NCBI GenBank assembly: GCA_018662225.1
Contig: JABJGO010000017.1
Span: 1 to 38,334, forward strand
Origin: Rhodospirillales bacterium
GTDB lineage: Bacteria; Pseudomonadota; Alphaproteobacteria; Rhodospirillales; Casp-alpha2
DNA: 38,334 nucleotides
Direction: 5' to 3'
In this document: positions 7,927 to 14,726 of the stretch, piece after piece
Position numbering within the stretch: the first letter of the stretch is position 1
How the letters are laid out: each line of letters opens with the position of its first letter
Program-made: the position numbers and the translations under genes
Notes under the pieces: model-generated
What the model was told of the DNA's origin: nothing
The model's database searches: none
Seen by the model: the letters and a program-made list of their open reading frames with translations, nothing else

Positions 7927-8682
7927 TCACAAAATACCCAAATCCTTGAATGATGTGTTGCCGGACTTGGACACGATCAGGTGGTCGTGCAGGGAAATGC
8001 CCAGTTTTTCAGCGGCGTCGCGGACCTCTTTGGTCATGGCAATATCCGCTTTGGAAGGGGCCGGATCACCGCTCGGGTGATTGTGCACCATGATCATGGC
8101 GCTGGCGTGTAGTTCTAACGCCCGTTTGATGACCTCGCGCGGATAGACCGGTGTATGATCAACGGTACCGGTCTGTTGCTGTTCATCAGCAATCAATTCG
8201 TTTCGGTGGTTTAGAAACAGCACGCGAAAGCTCTCGATCTTGTTTCGTGCCATGGAGGACCGGCAGTAATCCATCAGGCGTTGCCAGTTGGACAGCACCG
8301 GCTTGTCCATGATTTCATCGCGGATCAGGCGCTGGGCGGATTCCTGGACGGTTTTTAATACGGCGATGACCGCATCACCCACACCGTCAACTTCGGCCAG
8401 TTCCGCCGGGCTGGCGCTGATCACATCGGCGTAGGTGCCAAACCGCTTCATCAGCGACTTGGCCAGCGGTTTCATGTCGCGCCGGGGTTGGGCCTGAAAC
8501 AACAGAAGTTCCAGCATCTCATAATCAGCGAGCGCATCGCCGCCAGCTTTCAGGAATCTGTCGCGAAGGCGTTGGCGGTGTCCTGAATAATCAGAAGGTT
8601 CACTCACAACGCCGGTCCGGTCAATCAGCGTAGGGTGGTTTGTGAAGACCGGTGGGTGATTCGGTGAAGACTTCATAACCAT
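7927..8682 (-). CDS. radC: RadC family protein (UPF0758, JAMM domain)
   Basis: A 251-residue RadC/UPF0758 protein. An N-terminal helix-hairpin-helix-like region (about 90-112, PAELAEVDGVGDAVIAVLK) precedes a JAMM/MPN domain with the metal motif VHNHPSGDPAPSKAD: His200, His202, Asp213. Despite the name its DNA-repair role is unproven; the fold suggests a metalloprotease or isopeptidase. The first ~62 bases overlap the 3' end of map, and the N-terminal ~30 residues are not conserved in the family, so a later start remains possible. Confidence 0.9.
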   Translation of the reverse strand: MVMKSSPNHPPVFTNHPTLIDRTGVVSEPSDYSGHRQRLRDRFLKAGGDALADYEMLELLLFQAQPRRDMKPLAKSLMKRFGTYADVISASPAELAEVDGVGDAVIAVLKTVQESAQRLIRDEIMDKPVLSNWQRLMDYCRSSMARNKIESFRVLFLNHRNELIADEQQQTGTVDHTPVYPREVIKRALELHASAMIMVHNHPSGDPAPSKADIAMTKEVRDAAEKLGISLHDHLIVSKSGNTSFKDLGIL

Positions 8683-9436
8683 CGGCGGTTACGCCGAGCG
8701 AATGTTCGAACTGCGCTGATAAGGATTTGTCGCGGGTCACAGCCGTCCAGCCATCGTTGAGAATTTTCACATCATAGCGCCCGGCATTGATCATGGGCTC
8801 GATGGTGAAGAACATGCCCTCTTTCAGCGTGTATCCTTCGCCCGGGTTGCCGTAATGCAGAATATTGGGCATGTCATGAAAAACCCGCCCCAATCCATGA
8901 CCACAGAAATCACGAACCACAGAAAAACGCTGTTTTTCGGCGTAAGTCTGGATGGCATGACCGATATCGCCCGTTGTGGCACCGGGTTTTACAGCGCGAA
9001 TACCCGCCCACATGGCCTCAAACGTAGCGTCGATCAATTTGCGGGCTTTCACGCCGGCCTTGCCAGCCGGGACCATGCGGCTGTGATCGCCAAACCATCC
9101 GTCCAGGGTAACGGTCACATCAATATTCATAATGTCGCCATCCACCAGTTTCCGGTCACCCGGAATACCGTGACAGACAACATGATTGATAGACGTGCAA
9201 ATGGATTTGGGGAACCCGCGATAATTAAGCGGCGAAGGTGTCGCCCCGTGATCAATGATGAAATCATGGCACAGGGTATTCAACTCGTCCGTGGTTACGC
9301 CGGGCTTCACGAATGGAATAACATAATCCATGGTTTCAGCCGCCAGACGGCCAGCCTTCCGCATGCCATCGAAATCAGCTTCGGTGTGGATTTTTATGCT
9401 GCGCTGATCATTCATGGGTTCGTCATAATCTTTCAT
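8621..9436 (-). CDS. map: Type I methionine aminopeptidase
   Basis: MAP removes the initiator methionine from nascent proteins. The 271-residue product has the five metal ligands of the pita-bread fold: Asp106, Asp117 (GDHS), His180 (CGHGLG), Glu213 (TIEPM) and Glu244 (QFEHS), and lacks the N-terminal zinc-finger extension of the eukaryotic type I enzymes. Residue numbers are from the ATG at 9436; a second ATG at 9415 would also give a full-length enzyme and neither has a strong ribosome site. Its 3' end overlaps radC and it follows sfsA by 37 bases on the same strand. Confidence 0.96.
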   Translation of the reverse strand: MKDYDEPMNDQRSIKIHTEADFDGMRKAGRLAAETMDYVIPFVKPGVTTDELNTLCHDFIIDHGATPSPLNYRGFPKSICTSINHVVCHGIPGDRKLVDGDIMNIDVTVTLDGWFGDHSRMVPAGKAGVKARKLIDATFEAMWAGIRAVKPGATTGDIGHAIQTYAEKQRFSVVRDFCGHGLGRVFHDMPNILHYGNPGEGYTLKEGMFFTIEPMINAGRYDVKILNDGWTAVTRDKSLSAQFEHSLGVTADGYEVFTESPTGLHKPPYAD

Positions 9437-9473
9437 AGAGCCATTCTAGTTTTTTGTGACACCAGACGCAACG

Positions 9474-10187
9474 TTATGGCAGTTGTATCTTCAATGGCTT
9501 GTTGACGGTGATTTCGGTCTCATCCAGTTTGCAGTCATAACAGATGACTTCCACACCAGCCTTAACGGCATCGGTCAGGGCATTCGCGTATACTGGATCG
9601 ATGTCTGATGCCACCATAAAGCCGCCCGCGTCATCGCGTTGAACCAGATACATCATGGTGGCGCGGTGACCTTCGGCGACCATATCTGAAAGCTCGACTA
9701 GGTGCTTGGTGCCGCGCGCGGTGACGGAATCCGGGAAATCCGCCGGCGCACCGGGTGACAGGTCGCGGCGCATGGTTACGTTTTTGACTTCAACGTAGCA
9801 CATGGGCCGGTTGTCATCTTCCAGCAACAGATCGATGCGTGAATTTTTGCCGTATTTGACCTCGTGGCGTAAGGAGGCGTATCCCGACAGCTCAGAGATC
9901 GTGCCATCCAAAATAGCCTCGGCCACCAGCTTGTTGGGGCGGTTGGTGTTGACACCAACCATGGCATCCCCGATGCGGATCATTTCCCAGGTGAATTTCA
10001 GTTTCCGGTCCGGGTTGGTGGCCGGTGAAATCCACACGTCGGCACCCGGCTCATTCACACTGAGCATAGAGCCGGAGTTCGCGCAATGGGCCACAACGAC
10101 AGATCCGTCGGCCAGTTCCACATCAGCCATGAACCGCTTATAGCGTTTCACCAGCTTGCCTTGTATCAGGGGGGTTTCAAATTTCAT
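9474..10187 (-). CDS. sfsA: SfsA family DNA/RNA nuclease (sugar fermentation stimulation protein A)
   Basis: A 237-residue SfsA homologue, normal family length. Recognisable segments are the RYKRFMADVELADG start, VAHCANSGSML, NTNRPNKLVAEAI and a nuclease-like core E/D-x-K region SRIDLLLEDD...CYVEVKNVTM. SfsA was first named for effects on maltose metabolism in E. coli; its fold is a PD-(D/E)XK-type nuclease with an OB-like N-terminus. Immediately upstream, 10197-10256 holds a remnant of a methyltransferase 3' end, implying that sfsA once followed that gene directly. Confidence 0.93.
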   Translation of the reverse strand: MKFETPLIQGKLVKRYKRFMADVELADGSVVVAHCANSGSMLSVNEPGADVWISPATNPDRKLKFTWEMIRIGDAMVGVNTNRPNKLVAEAILDGTISELSGYASLRHEVKYGKNSRIDLLLEDDNRPMCYVEVKNVTMRRDLSPGAPADFPDSVTARGTKHLVELSDMVAEGHRATMMYLVQRDDAGGFMVASDIDPVYANALTDAVKAGVEVICYDCKLDETEITVNKPLKIQLP

Positions 10188-10196
10188 GGCGCGAAC

Positions 10197-10256
10197 CTAA
10201 TCATCGCTGCCATCATTTGCCAGAAATTTCGTCAGCGATGTTTCGCCCTGTCCCGG
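10197..10256 (-). pseudogene. Detached 3' end of the NDUFAF5-like methyltransferase
   Basis: Read on the minus strand, these bases encode PGQGETSLTKFLANDGSDD and a TAG, matching the C-terminus of the methyltransferase at 12983-13864 (which ends DGD). The stop lies 9 bases before the sfsA start. The 46 bases 10211-10256 equal 12991-13036 at all but one position. The sequence upstream, from 10257, is unrelated, so this is the orphaned tail of a gene separated from its body by an inserted segment. Confidence 0.8.
10211..10256. repeat. Direct repeat, left copy (att-like), flanking the SARP module
   Basis: 46-bp direct repeat with the copy at 12991-13036 (one mismatch, at 10239 against 13019). 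The two copies are 2,780 bp apart and enclose exactly two genes. Sequence identity stops abruptly on both sides. Confidence 0.85.
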
Positions 10257-10333
10257 ATTGGGGAGGCATAACAGACATGGAATGATATTCGACAAGGCAC
10301 CTACCTCGACCCAAAGGAGACCTCTCGGGTTCC

Positions 10334-12331
10334 CTAATCCTCTATACCTGAGTCAATCAGAGCAGTATACAAATGTTCGAAATCAGCTTCGTTCCGATAT
10401 TGAACAGCAATACTCCGCCAGTAGTTTTTCCATGCATCAGGCTTATGCCCCGGAAACACCACCATGTCATCCTTGGCAATGCGCAGGAATTCCGCCAGCG
10501 TGGTTCGAGCTTCGTCGTAATGCCCAGCACCGACATAGCTTGCGGCTAGCCAACCACGAACTTCGTTTACCGGGTCCTTGATGGTGCGGAGTATCCGTAT
10601 GGCATCGTCATACTGCCGTGCGGTGAAGAACGCACAACCCTTGAGCCAGTCGACCCACTCAGCCTGAAACGGATTAATACGTGTAGAAAGTTCCAGTTGA
10701 GTCATTGCCTCATCCACCCGTCCGACTGCGATAAGAAAATAGCTATAAAGTCCTAAGGCTTGAGAATCATTAGGGTTAAGCTGTATCGCTCGTTCCAGAT
10801 TATGTTGTGCATCGCCGTAGTCGCGGAGGCACACCTGTATTGAACCCAGTGTGGCGAGCGCCTCACTAAACGATTCATCCAGTGTGATGGCTGTTTTTGC
10901 ACTCTCGTAGGCAGTCATCAGTGTTGCGTCGCGATCCTCCACCCAATGAGACATCCAATCCGATATTAACACCTCGGAAAACCAGCGATGTGCCTGGGGG
11001 TTGAGGGGGTCGAGATCGATGGCCTGTTCGAGATGCTTGCGAGCTTTTCTGTTATCTTCCTTGGTGTTTCGGAGCCATGCAGCGATTCCGCGCAGCACAT
11101 GATCATACGCCATAAAGCTTTCACCGCTCAGACGGTCCGCGCTTTTCCGACCAGCGGATTCCACCCGTCCACCGATTGTCGATGATATGGTTTGCACCAC
11201 CTCGTCCTGGACAGCGAAAATATCTTCAAGCTCGCGATCGTAGCGTTCCGCCCAAAGATGGTTGCCCGTTGCTGCCTCAACGAGCTGAGCGCTAATGCGA
11301 ACGCGGTTGCCCGATTTCCGGACACTGCCTTCAACCACATATGAAATGCCTAGCTTCCGACCAACCTCTGTCACGTCAACGGCTTCACCCTTGAAGGTAA
11401 AAGACGAATTTCGTGCGATGACAAACAGTGAGCGGAAGCGACTGAGTTCGGTAATGATGTCTTCGGTGATACCATCAGCGAAATATTCCTGCTCCGCATC
11501 ACCCGACATATTTGCAAACGGCAGTACGGCGATAGAAGGTTTGTCAGGCAATGACAAAGTTTCAGTCCTATCGTCAGTCAGGATTTTTGGTATGGGCGCA
11601 TCGCCACCTGCTCGAATTTCCGACCGCAGCATCTGTGTTTCTGTATCCGGCTCGACTCCCAATTCGTTCTTCAACACGTCGCGGCACGCATGGAACTGCT
11701 TGAGCGCCATATTGCGGTCACCTCGTTCCACATACAGACGCATGAGCGAACGATGTACTTGTTCCTGCAATGGATCAATAGCGAGAAGGCTGCGCCCAGT
11801 GGATATTGCTTTGTTCGTTTCGCCAGCCTCAGCCTGGTATTTCAGTAATTGGTCCATCGCCCCTTGCGCTAAATCCGCGAAACGCGAGCGTTCAGTAGAT
11901 AGCCACTCATCAAACGATGTGTCTGCAATACTGATACCGTCCAGTAAATCTCCCTGATAAAGGTTGGTGATTTGTTCGAGATCAGTAGAAGACCGACTGA
12001 CGGATAGTTTTTTGAGGGCCACCGCATCGCAATCAAGGTTTTCGGCGTTAAGTGTCACACGGTCACGATCTGCGCTAAAGTAGTGGTCACCATTGTCGCC
12101 CAGTGCGCGTCGCAACTCAGCCAATGCCTGTCGCAAACTGCCTCGGGCCTGTTCGTCTCCCCGGTCCCCCCAAAGCAGACTGGATAGCTTCTCACGCGAG
12201 ACAGCGTTACCAGACGACAGGGTGAGTATTGCCAGCAAAGCCTGGGTTTTACGCCCCTTGATATGCAGGGCGGAACCATCATCAAGAGAGGCGCTGAAGC
12301 CGCCCAGCAATTTGATCCGCAGTGTCGCCAT
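10334..12331 (-). CDS. SARP/BTAD transcriptional regulator with TolB-like and TPR domains
   Basis: A 665-residue regulator in three parts. Residues ~3-100 are an OmpR/SARP-type winged helix (LRIKLLGGFSASL..GRKTQALLAIL..REKLSSLLW). About 100-245 is a bacterial transcriptional activation domain of TPR type. Residues ~265-400 form the TolB/FlgO-like domain often seen in adenylate-cyclase-associated regulators (SIAVLPFANMSGDAEQEYFADGI). The rest, ~440-650, is TPR repeats. No cyclase or kinase domain and no membrane segment is seen, so it should be a cytoplasmic DNA-binding protein sensing a ligand or partner through the C-terminal domains. It diverges from the NTF2-like gene, whose promoter contains repeats resembling SARP operators. 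It lies in a segment bracketed by direct repeats and is probably acquired. Confidence 0.87.
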   Translation of the reverse strand: MATLRIKLLGGFSASLDDGSALHIKGRKTQALLAILTLSSGNAVSREKLSSLLWGDRGDEQARGSLRQALAELRRALGDNGDHYFSADRDRVTLNAENLDCDAVALKKLSVSRSSTDLEQITNLYQGDLLDGISIADTSFDEWLSTERSRFADLAQGAMDQLLKYQAEAGETNKAISTGRSLLAIDPLQEQVHRSLMRLYVERGDRNMALKQFHACRDVLKNELGVEPDTETQMLRSEIRAGGDAPIPKILTDDRTETLSLPDKPSIAVLPFANMSGDAEQEYFADGITEDIITELSRFRSLFVIARNSSFTFKGEAVDVTEVGRKLGISYVVEGSVRKSGNRVRISAQLVEAATGNHLWAERYDRELEDIFAVQDEVVQTISSTIGGRVESAGRKSADRLSGESFMAYDHVLRGIAAWLRNTKEDNRKARKHLEQAIDLDPLNPQAHRWFSEVLISDWMSHWVEDRDATLMTAYESAKTAITLDESFSEALATLGSIQVCLRDYGDAQHNLERAIQLNPNDSQALGLYSYFLIAVGRVDEAMTQLELSTRINPFQAEWVDWLKGCAFFTARQYDDAIRILRTIKDPVNEVRGWLAASYVGAGHYDEARTTLAEFLRIAKDDMVVFPGHKPDAWKNYWRSIAVQYRNEADFEHLYTALIDSGIED

Positions 12332-12390
12332 CCGACAATTGTATCCAAATACTTGTGGTTGAAATCTGAAAACACGATTTGATCTACATA

Positions 12391-12429
12391 TTTCACGGTT
12401 AATTCACAGTAGACGCAACTTTAATTCAC
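12391..12429 (+). promoter_or_regulatory. Candidate SARP operator: TTCAC direct repeats at 11-bp phase
   Basis: TTTCAC at 12391-12396, ATTCAC at 12402-12407 and ATTCAC at 12424-12429 lie 11 and 22 bp apart, on one face of the helix. The last two are parts of identical TTAATTCAC 9-mers. A TACTTT hexamer at 12440-12445 starts 10 bases downstream and could be the -10 element. SARP activators are known to bind direct heptamer repeats spaced 11 or 22 bp just upstream of the -10, replacing a -35; the divergent gene encodes a SARP-type regulator. Confidence 0.55.
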
Positions 12430-12474
12430 GGGACGCTTGTACTTTGGGTTTCATTAAACAAGGGAAACATAGGG

Positions 12475-12485
12475 CGGACCGTCCG
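12475..12485. promoter_or_regulatory. Short palindrome upstream of the NTF2-like gene
   Basis: CGGAC-C-GTCCG, a perfect 5-1-5 inverted repeat, 26 bases before the NTF2-like ATG and therefore probably within its 5' untranslated region. It may be an operator or RNA stem; no family can be named. Confidence 0.3.
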
Positions 12486-12511
12486 TCACAACTAACGCTA
12501 GGAGACTAACC

Positions 12512-12877
12512 ATGAGTGACTATGACGAAATCAAAGAAACCATCTTTCACTACTTCGAGGGTTACCAGACGAAGGACCGTGCACGACTGGAAAGAGCATT
12601 TGCGACCGAAGTTGCCCACATGACCGGATATGCGAAGAATGAGGACGGAGAGATCGAATTATGGAGTAAGCCAATTACGGAGATAATTGACCTTTTCGTC
12701 TCGGACGATGACTCTTTGCCAGAATTGGCCTACGGCAAAATACTTGGTATCCACATTTTCAGCGATGTTGCGGCTACGGCTCTGTTCGATTGTGCGGGTA
12801 AGTTTATTGACACGTATCAAATGGTCAAATTGGACGGAGAATGGCGTATAGCCAACAAGTTCTACGTCGATTATTGA
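12512..12877 (+). CDS. NTF2-like / putative lumazine-binding family protein
   Basis: A 121-residue protein with an NTF2-like (SnoaL/Lumazine_bd_2) pattern: helix IKETIFHYFEGYQTKDRARLERAF, then AHMTGY, then strands ending TYQMVKLDGEWRIANKFY. Such domains bind small hydrophobic ligands or act as cyclases, dehydratases or isomerases; no catalytic set can be proven here. AGGAG at 12500-12504 with a 7-base spacer marks the start clearly. It is divergent from the SARP-type regulator and within the same repeat-bounded segment, so it is the likely target of that regulator. Confidence 0.82.
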   Translation: MSDYDEIKETIFHYFEGYQTKDRARLERAFATEVAHMTGYAKNEDGEIELWSKPITEIIDLFVSDDDSLPELAYGKILGIHIFSDVAATALFDCAGKFIDTYQMVKLDGEWRIANKFYVDY

Positions 12878-12963
12878 TCCAACACCTTCCAGTGATGTCT
12901 GCTCGTGGTGTGAAAACAGAAAGATCGGTAGAATATATTCGTTTGTCAGATATCCCAGTCTGC

Positions 12964-12982
12964 GCCTTCTAATGGCGAAGGC
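12964..12982. terminator. Hairpin just after the methyltransferase stop
   Basis: GCCTTC (12964-12969) pairs with GAAGGC (12977-12982) across a 7-base loop, immediately downstream of the minus-strand methyltransferase stop. There is no U tract, so it may be a weak terminator, or mark the end of the inserted segment. Confidence 0.3.
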
Positions 12983-13864
12983 TCAGTCACCATCATTTGC
13001 CAGAAATTTCGTCAGCGACGTTTCGCCCTGTCCCGGTTTCAGGGGTTGTTGTTGGGTGGGTGACGGTGCCCAGCCGCTTAATGTCAGGATCTGGAACGTG
13101 GCAGGCACCCGGCCATCATCACCGGCGTATTTTTCCATGTACAACTGCATAGCCATCATCATGGTTTCCCGGCGCATGGCGGTGAGGCGGCGCTCCATAA
13201 CGGCGTTGGCCTCGCCCATGCCTCGCAGATCATGCAGCAGCTTGAGCGGGTCGCTATAGGATACCGTGATGGTTTCCGTATCCACCACTGGCAATGCGAA
13301 CCCCGCGCGCTGTAACAAAGCCCCGGCATCGCGGATGTCGGTGAATGGTGATACGCGGGGACTTAATCCACCCTGCACGGCGATTTCTGCCTCAGACAAA
13401 ACAGCGCGCAGTTCATGCAGGGTTTCGCCACCGAACATGGTGGCCAGGAAAAGGCCATCTGGTTTTAGCGCACGGCGCACCTGTGTCATACAGCCGGGCA
13501 GATCATTCACCCAGTGCAATGACAGATTGCTGATAACCAGATCGAGGGCTGCATCGGCAAAAGGTAGCGCTTCCTCATCGGCGACGGCGCCGCTCATCGC
13601 GCTGTGCGCCATCATACGTTCTGACAGATCACATCCATACAGGCTCTCGATGCCGCCTTGGCTGTCACGGAGTTCCGCCAGCAAGCCGGTGCGGCAGCCC
13701 AAGTCAACGGCGACCGGAAATTTGGCGATCACATCATCCAGCCGATCAAGCAGGCGCGTGCCCACTTCGCGGAACAGGAAATCATGCTCGGTCAAGTTGC
13801 TGGCGGCCCGGTCACGGTGCTGGCGCACCACTTGGCGGTTGAAGACGGTCATGGAGTCGGTCAT
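12983..13864 (-). CDS. NDUFAF5/BioC-like SAM-dependent methyltransferase family protein
   Basis: A 293-residue class I SAM-binding protein. VAVDLGCRTGLLAEL is motif I, DLVISNLSLHWVNDLPG is the post-motif typical of BioC and NDUFAF5, and FLATMFGGETLHELR follows. Among alphaproteobacteria this full-length type is close to mitochondrial NDUFAF5, a hydroxylase of a complex I subunit, rather than to the biotin enzyme BioC; no biotin genes are near. I use the ATG at 13864 because homologues begin at a TVFNR motif; 13894 is an alternative that would overlap comF. The last 46 coding bases are duplicated at 10211-10256, and the C-terminus may therefore have been exchanged on insertion of the neighbouring module. 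Confidence 0.82.
   Translation of the reverse strand: MTDSMTVFNRQVVRQHRDRAASNLTEHDFLFREVGTRLLDRLDDVIAKFPVAVDLGCRTGLLAELRDSQGGIESLYGCDLSERMMAHSAMSGAVADEEALPFADAALDLVISNLSLHWVNDLPGCMTQVRRALKPDGLFLATMFGGETLHELRAVLSEAEIAVQGGLSPRVSPFTDIRDAGALLQRAGFALPVVDTETITVSYSDPLKLLHDLRGMGEANAVMERRLTAMRRETMMMAMQLYMEKYAGDDGRVPATFQILTLSGWAPSPTQQQPLKPGQGETSLTKFLANDGD
12991..13036. repeat. Direct repeat, right copy (att-like), inside the methyltransferase 3' end
   Basis: Partner of 10211-10256, 45 of 46 bases identical. This copy is still continuous with the methyltransferase body and restores an open frame to a stop codon that differs from the one in the left copy (DGD against DGSDD). Confidence 0.85.
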
Positions 13865-13873
13865 GCTCACTTT

Positions 13874-14725
13874 ATGCCACACAGTTCGGATCATATAAAA
13901 CCCGCTTCACGGGAAATCGGCTCTGTTTCCGCCCCTGTCTCTGCCCCTGCGCCTTTGAGGCGGTTTCCGGGGTTCAAGACACCCGGCCCGGCGAAAGCCT
14001 TTCTGGCAAAAGTGCGTGATGTGGTACTGCCATCACAATGCCTGGGGTGTTCCGTGGTGGTTGAAGCGCCCGATACCCTGTGCGGTGATTGCTGGGGCAA
14101 ACTGGCCATGATCGGTCCGGCGGCGTGCCAGTGCTGTGGCCTGCCGTTTGAATTTGATCTGGATGCACCACTCTGCGGTGAATGCGTTCGACTGACGCCG
14201 CCCTTTGCACGGGCGCGTTCAGCGGTGATCTACGATGAAGGGTCACGCCATTTGATCATGGCCTTCAAGCATGGTGACAGACCGGAAGCCGCTAAACTGT
14301 TTGCCCGGTGGATGGCATCGGCGGCAGCCGATTTGCTGCGTGACGCCGATGTGCTGGTCCCGGTGCCATTGGACCGGCGGCGATTGTTCAAAAGGCGTTT
14401 CAATCAAGCCGCCCTTATGGCTAAGGAATTGAGCCAGACGCACGGTATTCCTATATCGTATGACGCGGTGGAACGTATCCGTCCCACACCCAGTCAGGGT
14501 CACCTGAGCCCGGCCCAGCGCCGCCGCAATGTGGCCGGTGCCTTTGCCGTGCCGGAATCCGGAAAATCACAGATAGCGGGCAAGCGGGTTTTGCTGATCG
14601 ACGACGTCTTGACGACGGGCGCCACGGTTTGGGCCGTAACCCGGCAATTGAACAAGGCCGGAGCAATTGCCGTCGACGTGCTGACCACGGCACGGGTTGT
14701 GAGATCAGGCAGTACCGGCAGGTAG
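13874..14725 (+). CDS. comF: ComF family phosphoribosyltransferase-like protein
   Basis: A ComF homologue of up to 283 residues. An N-terminal zinc-binding region has four Cys pairs (CLGC, CGDC, CQCC, CGEC) and the C-terminal half is a type I phosphoribosyltransferase fold with the PRPP loop VLLIDDVLTTGAT. ComF is needed for DNA uptake in naturally competent bacteria; in others its role is unknown. The start at 13874 is the first ATG outside the divergent methyltransferase gene (only 9 bases between the two start codons); a shorter start just before the zinc region is possible. The stop lies one base from the stop of the convergent histidine kinase. Confidence 0.88.
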   Translation: MPHSSDHIKPASREIGSVSAPVSAPAPLRRFPGFKTPGPAKAFLAKVRDVVLPSQCLGCSVVVEAPDTLCGDCWGKLAMIGPAACQCCGLPFEFDLDAPLCGECVRLTPPFARARSAVIYDEGSRHLIMAFKHGDRPEAAKLFARWMASAAADLLRDADVLVPVPLDRRRLFKRRFNQAALMAKELSQTHGIPISYDAVERIRPTPSQGHLSPAQRRRNVAGAFAVPESGKSQIAGKRVLLIDDVLTTGATVWAVTRQLNKAGAIAVDVLTTARVVRSGSTGR

Positions 14726-14726
14726 G

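Noticed and set aside
13658-13873. Upstream extension of comF
   Set aside because: It lies antisense within the methyltransferase coding region; the ComF family does not have it.
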